Source of the DNA: Advenella sp. S44
GTDB taxonomy: Bacteria > Pseudomonadota > Gammaproteobacteria > Burkholderiales > Burkholderiaceae_B
Reading direction: 5' to 3'
Length of the DNA: 64,000 bases
NCBI RefSeq assembly: GCF_002810445.1
Contig: NZ_NEXS01000003.1
Span: 620,001-684,000 of the forward strand
Shown: positions 49,030 through 57,480 of the stretch, one piece after another
Numbering within the stretch: the stretch's first letter is position 1
Layout of the letters: each line of letters opens with the position of its first letter
The notes under the pieces: generated by a model
Told to the model about the DNA's origin: nothing
The model's input: only the letters and a program-made list of their open reading frames with translations
The model's database searches: none
Made by a program: the position numbers and the translations under genes

Positions 49030-49917
49030 CTAGCGGATTTCGATATTCAGCGCAGTGTCAATGCGTTCCCGGGCTTTTGCGACTTCGACGGCTGCCGGAC
49101 CAATACATCTGGCGGTGGCTAGCAAAATGGTTTGGATAACGAAAAAATGAGCAGTCGAGGAATCAAAATAGAAGGGTTGATCTACGGCGATCGTCACACC
49201 GTTTTTGCCCGTGACTTCCAGCGGGGAGCCCACGTCTGTGATGGATAACACCTTGGCACCGACATCTTTAACCAGTTCAGTCGCTGTGGCTACGCTGCGG
49301 GTGTATGGGCTGAAAGACAAGGCCACCAGAAGATCGCCTTCGCCGATAGCCACCAGGTCCGACGTTAGTGTCTGCCCGGGCCCGCCAAGAATACGTACAT
49401 TTTCGCGGATGGTCGCAAGATAGTTGCCCAGGAAGAAGCTCAATCCATACGTGGCGCGCAGTCCCAATACAAATACATTCCTGGCGTCCGCCAGCAGTTT
49501 GGCCGCTTGTTCGATATTTTTTGGATCAATCTGGTTAGCGGTAGCGAGCAACTTCTGGCACTCTGTTTCGGCATGATGGCGCAACAACTCCGGCTGGTTA
49601 TTGTCGTGCGCTTCGAGCACGCGCTCATGAACGCGTGCACTATAAAATGGCTGCGTCTGGGTTACATGGCGACGAAAAATATCTTGTAGTTCGGTAAAAC
49701 CAGAATAGCCCAAGCGCTTGCCCAGGCGAGTCAGCGTGGAGGGATCTACGCCGCTGTTAGCGGCAATTTCAGAAATGCTTCCCACAGCCGTTGCACCTGG
49801 CCGATTGAGCATGTCGGCCAAGACAGCCAAAGCTTTATTGCCTACACGGCCGCGTCCTGAACTATTGCGTTCGGTTTCAAGAAGGCGACGCAAATCTTCG
49901 ACGGATTGAATTTGCAT
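49030..49917 (-). CDS. MurR/RpiR-family transcriptional regulator
   Basis: 295 residues. An N-terminal helix-turn-helix (about 40-80, SISEIAANSGVDPSTLTRLGKRLGYSGF) is followed by a SIS domain (about 130-260, VFVLGLRATYGLSF, SFSPYTRSVATATE). SIS domains of this family sense sugar phosphates or other small anions. It is the first gene of the minus-strand operon and probably controls it and itself. An unusual AT-rich repeat region lies directly upstream. Confidence 0.92.
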   Translation of the reverse strand: MQIQSVEDLRRLLETERNSSGRGRVGNKALAVLADMLNRPGATAVGSISEIAANSGVDPSTLTRLGKRLGYSGFTELQDIFRRHVTQTQPFYSARVHERVLEAHDNNQPELLRHHAETECQKLLATANQIDPKNIEQAAKLLADARNVFVLGLRATYGLSFFLGNYLATIRENVRILGGPGQTLTSDLVAIGEGDLLVALSFSPYTRSVATATELVKDVGAKVLSITDVGSPLEVTGKNGVTIAVDQPFYFDSSTAHFFVIQTILLATARCIGPAAVEVAKARERIDTALNIEIR

Positions 49918-49987
49918 TTAGAAATTTTCCTTCGAATGTGCAAATATTGAATGCATTTTATATTTAATATGAAAATTTCAAATGCAT
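49913..49987 (-). promoter_or_regulatory. Candidate operator region of the RpiR-type regulator
   Basis: Very AT-rich. It contains two copies of GAAATTTTC in opposite orientation (49921-49929 and 49971-49979) and three copies of ATGCATTT or its partial/reverse form (49913-49919, 49951-49958, 49980-49987), the first overlapping the start codon. Inverted sites about 50 bases apart fit a dimeric regulator such as the gene product next to it. Binding is inference. Confidence 0.5.
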
Positions 49988-50193
49988 GTTAACCCTAATG
50001 AACCCACCAGCATTGGTCCTTTGATAAAACTGGAACCATTAGCTCATATGCGTCTTTTTTGTTTGATGGATGAGGGAGGAGGTGTCAGGATTGCAGCAAA
50101 GCCAGACTGGTATCGCTCCATTATCAGCGTTATACAAATCACACTGAAAATAAAGGGCGAAATAGCGAGTGAAATAAATGACGGTGTAAATGC
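49988..50193. other. Gap at the right side of the accessory operon
   Basis: No supported gene. A plus-strand frame of 89 codons (49982-50251) runs through the following terminator and has no ribosome site, so I do not call it. No copy of the tRNA-Ser 3' end, which would mark a right attachment site, is seen here. Confidence 0.4.
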
Positions 50194-50231
50194 AAAACCC
50201 CCGCAATTCGATGAATTACGGGGGTTTTTTT
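50194..50231 (+). terminator. Strong bidirectional terminator downstream of sorB
   Basis: Long hairpin: AAACCCCCG/CGGGGGTTT outer stem plus AATTC/GAATT inner stem. The plus-strand tail is seven T, the minus-strand tail four T. It is 95 bases past the sorB stop. The better tail points to the plus strand, where no upstream gene is recognised. Confidence 0.85.
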
Positions 50232-50325
50232 ATGCCTATTTTATCGTTTGAGACTTACAGCTATGTGTCAAGACCACTGACCCATAGCAATGCCCCTATA
50301 GAGCAAATCATGAGTCATCTATCAT

Positions 50326-50658
50326 CTATTGCTCACCGCTCGTCGCGTGAACGATATAGGCCGCAATGGCATCTCTGGATGCCTCATCCAGAGAGTCGGC
50401 ATAGGAGGGCATAACGCCCATGCCTTCTTCCAATACCTTTTTAATGCGTGCCGCATCGGGTTTTAGTTCATCCAGGTCGGGGCCGATAGTTCCGGCTGAT
50501 CCCGCATCTTTCAGAGTGTGGCACACGGCACAGGCGGGCGCTGCATCCGACAAGAACAGGGCTTTACCCTTCTCCAGATCAGCTTCAGCCGCAAAACTGG
50601 GGCCTGCCACGCCTATCAACAGGGCGGCCATAGCGGCCGACAATACAACGTGCTTCAT
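50326..50658 (-). CDS. sorB: Cytochrome c subunit of sulfite dehydrogenase
   Basis: 110 residues: signal peptide (1-23, ending SFAA), one heme site CAVCH (Cys43, Cys46, His47) and the probable axial Met in GVMPSY. SorB takes electrons from the molybdenum subunit SorA and passes them to the respiratory chain. It starts 8 bases after the sorA stop; I use the ATG at 50658 that begins the signal peptide. Confidence 0.87.
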   Translation of the reverse strand: MKHVVLSAAMAALLIGVAGPSFAAEADLEKGKALFLSDAAPACAVCHTLKDAGSAGTIGPDLDELKPDAARIKKVLEEGMGVMPSYADSLDEASRDAIAAYIVHATSGEQ

Positions 50659-50666
50659 TTTATTCC

Positions 50667-51878
50667 TCAGGCGACTTTGATCGAGACCATGTGGTCGCGC
50701 CAACTGTTGTTGATATAACCGCGATTATTTTCACGGCGCGCTTCTGGCTGGGTATCTCCAGCCTCGTTGGTGGCCCGGCAGGCCAGCTCATGCGTGCCAG
50801 CGGCCAGATCAGCGTTGAACACGAATTCACGCCAGGCGTACTTCCCAAGGTCCGGCCCGATGAACTCGGCCTTTTCCCAATCTTTGCCACCATTAATCGA
50901 GACTTCGACGGACTTGGCTGCTGTCATCCCACCCATGGCAACACCACTGATCTGCACTCGCCCGGCCGCAACCGTCTGATCCGGGTCGGATGGGAAGTTG
51001 ATCCAGGACTTGACCGGCATTTCCCAAATGGATTCGTGGTTGGGGCCGGGCTTCTCGTCTATCGGTGCCCATCGATAGCTGGTTTGCTGAATTTTGGCTG
51101 GCGACTGTTCTTTGGTGAATGCCAGGTGTTTGATGTACTTGATGGAGTTCACGCCGGTATAGCCGGGCACGATGATACGCAGGGGGCCACCGTGGGCCAG
51201 CGGCAGAGCCTCGCCATTAATTTCCCATGCCAGGATAGCGTCTTCCATGGCCGAAATCGGTACCGAGCGCTCGACGCGAAGGGTATTCGGATCAAGGCCT
51301 TCAGGGATGGGTTCGCCGCCCGTGCTGGTCATATAGACCATACCGTCAGCCATCCCGCCCACGGCTTCCAGCAACGCCTTGACCGGCACGCCGGTAAAAA
51401 TGACGCAGCCAGCGGCACCCACGGTCCATTGCGTGCCGCTGGGGTTATGTTCAAACCAAGCCCGGCCGTTGCCTGAGCATTGCAGGACCATCGGCACACT
51501 GGCCAACCCCAAGGTTTTCAGTTCGGCAACAGTGAAACTGCGAGGCTTGGCAACGCCACTGACCTCAAGCGCCCAGCTGTCGGGCTCTTTCATCATGTTG
51601 GCATCGGTCGGCGGCGCCACGTTATTGCGCACGAACAGGCGATTCGTTGGCGTGATGACGCTGCTTCCGAAGGCCGTCCGCCGTGTTTCTATCGTGTTCG
51701 CGCTGTGGACGATCATGTTGTCGGCATCTTTCCAACTGGCATAGTTGGGCAATGCCTTGGCGGGTGCATCCGTTTTGCCAAGATCGGCGCGCGCCACGCC
51801 TGCCAGCCCCGCCATCGCGGCGATGCTGCCTGTGGATAGCAGCAGCTGGCGACGGCCAGCATTGGTTAATTTTTCCAT
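50667..51878 (-). CDS. sorA: Sulfite dehydrogenase molybdenum subunit
   Basis: 403 residues. A Tat-like signal (RRQLLLSTGSIAAMAGLAG) is followed by the sulfite-oxidase fold, with the molybdenum-ligand Cys134 in QCSGNGR, then AGCVIFTGVPVKALLE, PLRIIVPGYTGVNSIKYI, and a C-terminal dimerisation domain. It oxidises sulfite to sulfate in the periplasm and pairs with the adjacent cytochrome. No other sulfur-oxidation genes are nearby, so detoxification is as likely as energy gain. Confidence 0.92.
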   Translation of the reverse strand: MEKLTNAGRRQLLLSTGSIAAMAGLAGVARADLGKTDAPAKALPNYASWKDADNMIVHSANTIETRRTAFGSSVITPTNRLFVRNNVAPPTDANMMKEPDSWALEVSGVAKPRSFTVAELKTLGLASVPMVLQCSGNGRAWFEHNPSGTQWTVGAAGCVIFTGVPVKALLEAVGGMADGMVYMTSTGGEPIPEGLDPNTLRVERSVPISAMEDAILAWEINGEALPLAHGGPLRIIVPGYTGVNSIKYIKHLAFTKEQSPAKIQQTSYRWAPIDEKPGPNHESIWEMPVKSWINFPSDPDQTVAAGRVQISGVAMGGMTAAKSVEVSINGGKDWEKAEFIGPDLGKYAWREFVFNADLAAGTHELACRATNEAGDTQPEARRENNRGYINNSWRDHMVSIKVA

Positions 51879-52295
51879 AATCTCTCCCTGGTCTGTTCTT
51901 TATAGCTACAAGTCATATTTTTATCACATCATATCATAACTGAAATAGTGATCGGCCAACGATAAAGTGATGCGCCCAAAGCGATAGTGGTAGGTAGCCT
52001 GCCTGATTCATTATTACTATATTACGTTGGTAATGTGCCTGAGTTTCCTCGCGGGGCATCCCCGGGTCTGCTCAGGCGCTTTTAAAGAATACTTGTCCGG
52101 CATCGGTATTGCGGTAGTGCGCTCCGGACTTATGTGCTGCGGTAGCAATCTGTGGTTCCAGGCCAAGAAATATCGGGCTTTTTGGCTAGTCAGGGAAATA
52201 TCCGGTTTTAACTTATCGCGAAGTCGGGGGTACGCTTTCGGCTTTCTGTATAACGCTGCACGATGGTTTTTTTATGCGTATTGCATGTGTGTCTA
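51879..52295. other. Gap upstream of sorA
   Basis: No gene supported; frames such as 52027-52299 lack similarity and ribosome sites. 52037-52077 is a two-tier hairpin (GCCTGAG/CTCAGGC outer, GGGG/CCCC inner) followed by GCTTTTAAAG, terminator-like for the plus strand although no plus-strand gene precedes it. The rest is AT-rich and featureless. Confidence 0.4.
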
Positions 52296-52663
52296 TTGAA
52301 GTCGCTGTAGCGTCTTGAGTGCCCATTAGAAAAGTAGTCACATGTGCACTTCTTCCCTTTAGGTCGTTGCCGGTTCACGATTGTTTTGACTTTAAGCAGT
52401 TGTCGCGTCTTCAGCGTTTTGACTTTCAGCAATTGTCGTGTTTTGACTGCCATTCCTTTAAGAAGTTGTCGTATCTTCAGAGGCTTTGCTCGTCGTTTCT
52501 CCACCGGCTTTTATGGAAGGGTTTTGCGCCTCTTGCATTGAAGGGATTCTCGCCTTTTGTGCGTTTTCTATTAAGAAACTGTAGAGTCTTGAACCGTATT
52601 CCTTGACGAAGTTTGAGCGCTGTGAACGCTGTTCCTTTCAGTTGGTGTAGCGGCTTGAAGGCC
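52296..52663. repeat. Degenerate 27-base repeat array
   Basis: Six diverged copies of a unit resembling TTAAGAAGTTGTCGCGTCTT plus CAG begin near 52296, 52392, 52424, 52458, 52571 and 52637. Spacing is irregular (32 to 113 bases). No gene can be supported: both strands are open in places, with repeated Lys/Arg/Gln-rich peptides on the minus strand, which is what such a repeat would give by chance. Confidence 0.55.
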
Positions 52664-52832
52664 TTTTTTTTCAAGTTATAAACGCTTCATCGCCTTTGCT
52701 ACCGCTACAACAGCCGGGTACAAGCACAACCAGCCAGGCGAAGGCGCAGCCATAGTGTTGTTTATGAAACACAAATAACGTCGCAAGATTGGAAACTTTC
52801 ATTTCGAATGATTCCTGAATTGCCGTTTTGCG

Positions 52833-52865
52833 ACGAACGTTTGCAATTGGGCACGAACGTTTACA
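52833..52865 (+). promoter_or_regulatory. Two 13-base direct repeats upstream of the lipoprotein gene
   Basis: ACGAACGTTTGCA (52833-52845) and ACGAACGTTTACA (52853-52865) are 20 bases apart, two helical turns, each centred on the palindrome AACGTT. A TATAAA lies at 52887-52892. This looks like an activator site ahead of a weak -10; the factor is unknown. Confidence 0.5.
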
Positions 52866-52937
52866 CGTATTGCAGGGTGCCGATGGTATAAAAATTTACG
52901 AGCAGGTTTGATGCTTGGCATTTAAAAAGGAACATTT

Positions 52938-53360
52938 ATGAACCATACCTTCAAAATACTTGCGGTCTTGTCTTTAAGTGCAGGCTTGGCGGCATGCTCT
53001 ACCTCAAATGAAAACGGCAAAGATTTGTCGCAACAAACGGTCGAATACAGTTGCGGTAAAGGGAACACACAGCCGCTAAGCGTACAGTACACCTTCCAAG
53101 GTGAGGAAGCGCTGGCCGCCAAAGTCGTCTATGCCAACCAGGCGATGGAGCTCACACGCGCCACGACGAGCAACGCCGATATGGTAGGCAATACATTCCG
53201 CGGCAACGGATACACATGGACAACCAATAAATTTACCCGCGAGGACGTGGGTTCAGTCGACGGCAAAATGCTCACCCAGGACGCACAACAAGGTGCAAGC
53301 GGTCAGGCTTCCACAGTTGGCAATGTTCTAGTCAGCGATTGCAAGGTCGGCGGCGCTTAG
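52938..53360 (+). CDS. Small lipoprotein resembling membrane-bound lysozyme inhibitors (MliC-like)
   Basis: 140 residues. A lipoprotein signal with lipobox LAAC (Cys20) is followed by a beta-rich domain: VEYSCGKGNTQPLSVQYTF, a stretch rich in hydrophobic beta strands, YTWTTNKF and a late Cys (DCK) that can pair with the first domain Cys. This is the pattern of MliC/PliC or the related DUF7606 fold. Inhibition of lysozyme is possible but unproven. An AAAGGAAC ribosome site precedes the ATG. Confidence 0.6.
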   Translation: MNHTFKILAVLSLSAGLAACSTSNENGKDLSQQTVEYSCGKGNTQPLSVQYTFQGEEALAAKVVYANQAMELTRATTSNADMVGNTFRGNGYTWTTNKFTREDVGSVDGKMLTQDAQQGASGQASTVGNVLVSDCKVGGA

Positions 53361-53569
53361 CGAGCGTTATTACGAGTTGTCAATCTGATGTGTTGATCAA
53401 CTTGTGTCAGTGCGCCTAAACAGATGAGGTGCGAATCTGGCGCCAGCCACAGTGCCGTGCGAAGCGGGCCGAGGCTGGCGCTACCGTTCGGATGACAATA
53501 GGCCTTGATTGGCAGGCCGGGTGGTGCTAGCGTATCGGTTAAATCTCCATTCTTATAAAGGCCGGTCCT

Positions 53570-54040
53570 ATGCCAGTCACCTCAGACCATGAAGAAAAAG
53601 CTTGCGCGATCCTGTGCACCTTTTGCGGGATCGCCAGCAGAAACGTTCCTGCACATATTGTGTACGAAGATCATGAGTTCATGGCTTTTCTGGATATCAA
53701 TCCCATAAGGCCGGGGCATGTGCAGCTTATTGCTCGCGCCCATTACCCCTATTTTGATGATCTTGTTCCGGACCTTGCCGCCCGCATGATGCAGCTCGGA
53801 CAGCGGCTTGCCAAGGCCATGAAGGGCATTCACAGAGTGGAGCGCGTCGGTTTCGTTTTCACTGGCGGCGATATTGCACACGTGCATGCACATCTGGTGC
53901 CCTTGGTCGGCCGTACAGACATCACGTCCACGGCCTATATTGAGCAAAAAGATCTCCGTTTTATCGGTGCGCCGAGGGCCGGCTCCGAGGAGTTGACCGA
54001 ACAGGCCCAGCTCTTGAGAACGGCTTTGGTGGTTCAATAG
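53570..54040 (+). CDS. HIT-family nucleotide-binding hydrolase
   Basis: 156 residues. The histidine triad is HVHAH at 104-108 followed by LV. An N-terminal CTFC pair (Cys16, Cys19) suggests a zinc site, and FLDINPIRPGHVQLI is the usual nucleotide pocket. Such proteins cleave nucleoside phosphoramidates or dinucleotides; the substrate here is unknown. In the preceding gap a hairpin (53440-53448 with 53473-53481) may stop the lipoprotein mRNA. Confidence 0.88.
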   Translation: MPVTSDHEEKACAILCTFCGIASRNVPAHIVYEDHEFMAFLDINPIRPGHVQLIARAHYPYFDDLVPDLAARMMQLGQRLAKAMKGIHRVERVGFVFTGGDIAHVHAHLVPLVGRTDITSTAYIEQKDLRFIGAPRAGSEELTEQAQLLRTALVVQ

Positions 54041-54085
54041 CGAATACAGCTTGGCGGTTTCTTGGTATGCACTTTTCGTGCACCG

Positions 54086-55468
54086 TTACGCTACCGTTCG
54101 CAACAGCGCAGTCGATTTATGCTTGCCCCTTTTCCACCGAACTATGTCAATCATGATCAATACCAACAGGCTAAGACCCATCAGGGGCAGGGCATAGCCT
54201 GATAAGGCCGCCAGCACGATCGATACGGTTCTGAGCCAGACCGGCAATCCCATCCAGGCCCCAACAAGCGTTCTTGCGGGGTTCTGTGCGGAAGGCGCGG
54301 GTCTGCTCAGCCACCACATGCGATATCCCAGTGCGATCATCACACAGAGCCCAATTCCAAATGTGATCAGCAAGAGCTGGTTGGGTAGGCCGAACAGAAT
54401 GCCCATATGGGCATCTACGCCCCATCGGGTCAGTTTGGCGATCAGCGGAAAGGTGCTGAAGTCGGTGCGATCCACGATGCTGAAATTATGCGGATCTACA
54501 GCAACTGCGTCCACCCGCGTGGGCCAACGGCGATCGACTTCAGTAACCGTCCAGGCTTTTGTTGTCTCTTTGGGGGCGCGAATCTCTATCATGCTCGCGC
54601 TGATGCCGGCCTCTCTGGCTGCGGCAACAACCCGCGGCCAGTCCTCATTCGGCCGGGGCATGCCCGCCATTGCCGCATGATGTTCCGTATGCGGGTCTGC
54701 ATTCACGGTGTGTGCGTCGTGAGCCAGCGTGGTATTGACTTGGGGCGTGAGCCAACCCATATGGGCGCGCCATTGGTTGATGTTGTCTCCGGCCCAGCGT
54801 GACCAGGTCAGGCCCGTCACGGAAACAAAAAGCAAGCCGGCGAACAGGAACAGGCCCAATGTCGTATGCCAATGACGATTTTTCAGAAAAGAGCTTGTCT
54901 TTCTCAGGCTCCTGTGTGCCTGTCGGCTGAAGAGCCAGAGCAGCAGCCCGCCCACGGCCGCGACCCACAGCCAGGAGGCGGCCAGTTCACTGTAGTTGCG
55001 ACCGGCATCGCCCAGTAGCAGGGAGCGATGCGCCTTGTCCAGCCATAGCCGAAGAGGCAGCACGCCACTCGTGCCGTAGACCATCATGTCGCCTTTGATG
55101 GCAAGGGTATAGGGATCAATGAAAATAGCCCTGGACTCCGAGGTGCCGACACTGTCATCGGCAAATTGCACGCGCGTGGTATTGGTGGGCTCGGGTGCGG
55201 GCCTGACGGCATAGATTTTTGCCGACGTGCCGACATAGTCTGTTGCGGCTGCGATTTGCTCTGACAATGGCCGCGCGCTGCCCTGCGGACTGACGTAAAG
55301 CGCGTCCGCATAAATGGCATTTTCAATTTGCGGGGTCAATACATAGAGCGTTCCTGTTAACGCCGCGACAAATATGAAGGGTGCGATAAACAGGCCAATA
55401 TAAAAATGCATTCTGCGCAGAAAGTTGATCGCCGCTGCGCTGGTGGAAATGGGCGTTGAGTGTGACAT
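54086..55468 (-). CDS. PepSY-TM membrane protein
   Basis: 460 residues with four main membrane helices (about 17-40, 165-183, 205-225, 365-388) plus a C-terminal pair, and large periplasmic loops with PepSY segments. Family members are often encoded with siderophore receptors or copper proteins and some act as reductases. Here it closes a copper-type cluster (DUF2946, SCO, PCuAC), starting 31 bases after the PCuAC gene, so a role in copper reduction or uptake is plausible. Confidence 0.85.
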   Translation of the reverse strand: MSHSTPISTSAAAINFLRRMHFYIGLFIAPFIFVAALTGTLYVLTPQIENAIYADALYVSPQGSARPLSEQIAAATDYVGTSAKIYAVRPAPEPTNTTRVQFADDSVGTSESRAIFIDPYTLAIKGDMMVYGTSGVLPLRLWLDKAHRSLLLGDAGRNYSELAASWLWVAAVGGLLLWLFSRQAHRSLRKTSSFLKNRHWHTTLGLFLFAGLLFVSVTGLTWSRWAGDNINQWRAHMGWLTPQVNTTLAHDAHTVNADPHTEHHAAMAGMPRPNEDWPRVVAAAREAGISASMIEIRAPKETTKAWTVTEVDRRWPTRVDAVAVDPHNFSIVDRTDFSTFPLIAKLTRWGVDAHMGILFGLPNQLLLITFGIGLCVMIALGYRMWWLSRPAPSAQNPARTLVGAWMGLPVWLRTVSIVLAALSGYALPLMGLSLLVLIMIDIVRWKRGKHKSTALLRTVA

Positions 55469-55498
55469 AAGAATTTGCTTTGAATCGGAAATTGGCTC

Positions 55499-55960
55499 TT
55501 AATGAGATTTGTGACTGTGCCCGCCCTGCAAGGTGCGGACTGTGGCCTGGATATCCACTTGCCGCCGATTGCCGTCCTTGTCTTCGAAGCTGAGCGTCAA
55601 AGGGATAGAATCTGCCACGTTGATCTGCCGTTTCAGGCCAATCAGCATGATGTGATAGCCACCGGGCTTTAGGGCAACCGGCTGATTGGCCGCCAGTGCC
55701 AGTTCTGGAATCTGGCGCATTTTCATGACCTCGTCTTCCATTGTCATCTTATGAATTTCGACCTGGTCTGCGACCGTGGAGGTGGCCCCGATCAGTTTGC
55801 TGTCTGATTTTGCCGTCAACAGCATGAAGGCCCCTGTGCTGGTTTGCTGTGCGACTGTGGCGCGCACCCAAGGGTTCTGCACCATCACTTGCGCATAAGA
55901 GACCGAGGCGATCATAAATGTTGCGAGCACCACGGTAAGGGGGTGGCGAAATATAGACAT
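55499..55960 (-). CDS. Periplasmic copper chaperone PCu(A)C
   Basis: 153 residues with a signal peptide (to about SYA). The copper site H-M(x10)M(x21)HxM is complete: His70, Met81, His103, Met105. A His-rich tail (GGHSHKSH) may add metal binding. PCuAC hands Cu(I) to the CuA or CuB site of cytochrome oxidase together with SCO proteins. I start at 55960 behind GGAGA; the upstream extension would need TTG. Confidence 0.93.
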   Translation of the reverse strand: MSIFRHPLTVVLATFMIASVSYAQVMVQNPWVRATVAQQTSTGAFMLLTAKSDSKLIGATSTVADQVEIHKMTMEDEVMKMRQIPELALAANQPVALKPGGYHIMLIGLKRQINVADSIPLTLSFEDKDGNRRQVDIQATVRTLQGGHSHKSH

Positions 55961-55977
55961 AATGTTCTCCAAAATAG

Positions 55978-56577
55978 TTAATCAAGGGCCAATAACTGGC
56001 GGATATCCTGGACATAGTCCTCATCGGACTGACTATGGGATAGGGCGATCCGCAAGCGGCCTTTGGTGTCATACAGATAAGTCAGTGCCGTGTGATCCAT
56101 TGTGTAAGAGGAACCGGTAGGGATTTTTTTGTAGTAAACCTTGAATTCTTTGGCGGTCTGTCTGGTCTCTTCCAATGAGCCATACAACCCCAGGAACGAA
56201 GGGTCGAAGGCGCTCACATAGTTGCCCAGCAATGGCGGATTGTCCCGTTCCGGGTCCACCGTAATAAACAATACCTGCAGGCGTTGGCCGTCCTTGCCAA
56301 GCAGTTTCTTGACGTTTGCTGCGCGTACTAGTGCGGTGGGGCAAATATCCGGGCACTGGGTAAACCCAAAAAATACAAGGACAATTTTGTCCCGAAAATC
56401 GGCTAGCGTATGGCGCGCGCCATCGGTCCCGTTCAGGGAAAAGGTCCGGGCAAATTCGGCGCCAGTCAGGTCGCGCCCGTGAATATTATCCAGCGTAGCA
56501 GGGCGGGAACATCCGTACAGAAGTACAGCGCCCAACAGAATAGCGGCAATACGCCGAACGTTTTTAATTGGCAGCAT
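55978..56577 (-). CDS. SCO-family copper chaperone / thiol reductase
   Basis: 199 residues, lipoprotein (lipobox LLYGC, Cys23). The thioredoxin-like domain has CPDIC (Cys75, Cys79) and the distal His162 in YTMDHT, the three Cu ligands. It matures the copper site of cytochrome oxidase. It is 17 bases upstream of the PCuAC gene. Confidence 0.94.
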   Translation of the reverse strand: MLPIKNVRRIAAILLGAVLLYGCSRPATLDNIHGRDLTGAEFARTFSLNGTDGARHTLADFRDKIVLVFFGFTQCPDICPTALVRAANVKKLLGKDGQRLQVLFITVDPERDNPPLLGNYVSAFDPSFLGLYGSLEETRQTAKEFKVYYKKIPTGSSYTMDHTALTYLYDTKGRLRIALSHSQSDEDYVQDIRQLLALD

Positions 56578-56743
56578 CGTGCCTCCTTGACAAATAGGGG
56601 GACGACACCAGCAGAGCAAGGCGCGTGCGCACGGTCGCCGCCAGTGCGACCGGCGTGCAAACAGGTAAAACAGGCATAAAAAAACCTCGGTAGATGAGAA
56701 TCACAGATTGGCGATCGCTGTTATCGCGATCACGAGTGAAATA

Positions 56744-57172
56744 TCAGCCGAGGTGAGAAGGGGGCGCGCGGGAACCCAGGGGCGGACCAAGCGCAGGCAG
56801 TGGCGGCAAGGCCCGGTTGTGCTCGATAAAGGGCGCAGAGCGCTCCTGCCAAACCGTTACAGGCACGGCCGGCGAATCAAGGACGGGTAATACGCCTTGT
56901 GATATAACCAGGCCAAATGGGCACTGCTGGCCGGCATGGTCTTCAGAAGAGGACTCTTTGGGCTGCGCGGGAATATTCAGTAGCAGCGTTTCGTGACCGC
57001 CGCCAGTGGTGCAAAGCGTCAGCACGACGCTTCTTCCGTTTTCCCCGGACAATACTGGCATATAGCCACTGGGAATCACCGATCTGCAGACCAAAGCAAT
57101 CACTGCCAGGCTTAACAAAAGTTGCCAGACCGTTATTCCTTTGCAGAAGGGGCGATTACGCAGTACGTACAT
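56744..57172 (-). CDS. DUF2946-family protein
   Basis: 142 residues. It has an N-terminal membrane helix (about 14-32), then a conserved Cys/His region (LCTTGGGHE, DHAGQQCPFG) and the C-terminal PLGSRAPP motif typical of DUF2946. The family is found beside copper chaperone and TonB-receptor genes in proteobacteria; its biochemical role is unknown. It is the first gene of the copper cluster. Confidence 0.8.
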   Translation of the reverse strand: MYVLRNRPFCKGITVWQLLLSLAVIALVCRSVIPSGYMPVLSGENGRSVVLTLCTTGGGHETLLLNIPAQPKESSSEDHAGQQCPFGLVISQGVLPVLDSPAVPVTVWQERSAPFIEHNRALPPLPALGPPLGSRAPPSHLG

Positions 57173-57480
57173 TATTTCGTAATATCAAAGTAATTCAGGG
57201 CGATGCGACATGGAAGCATCATGACCTCGTGAATCTTCGCATTTTATGCCAAAATCCGCAGCACCCCCAAAATATTTCGGCAAACCTGTTTACATTGATG
57301 TAGCCGGCAATGGTTTTAGTGTCAACTTCCAGGGCGAGCACAACGGTGTTCTGTGCGCCAACGTCAGATAACACACTTGCAATAAAATGGCCCGCTCATA
57401 CGTTTCCGGTGCTAATATTTGCACCAATATTTGAGCAAGATAAAAAGTATTTTTAGTCGCAAATAGAAAGAGGAGAAATC
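57173..57480. other. Divergent gap between copper cluster and M20 gene
   Basis: 308 bases with no gene. It must hold two divergent promoters; I cannot define either. A GGAG ribosome site lies just before the M20 gene. Confidence 0.4.

Noticed and set aside
49982-50251. 89-codon plus-strand frame ending past a terminator
   Set aside because: Runs through a perfect rho-independent terminator and lacks a ribosome site.
49988-50325. Right attachment site (copy of the tRNA-Ser 3' end)
   Set aside because: No stretch matching the tRNA T arm and acceptor was found here or elsewhere right of the tRNA in the window, so island limits stay open.
52027-52299. 90-codon frame upstream of the repeat array
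   Set aside because: Begins with GTG/ATG inside a hairpin region, no ribosome site, Cys/Trp/Tyr-rich chance composition.
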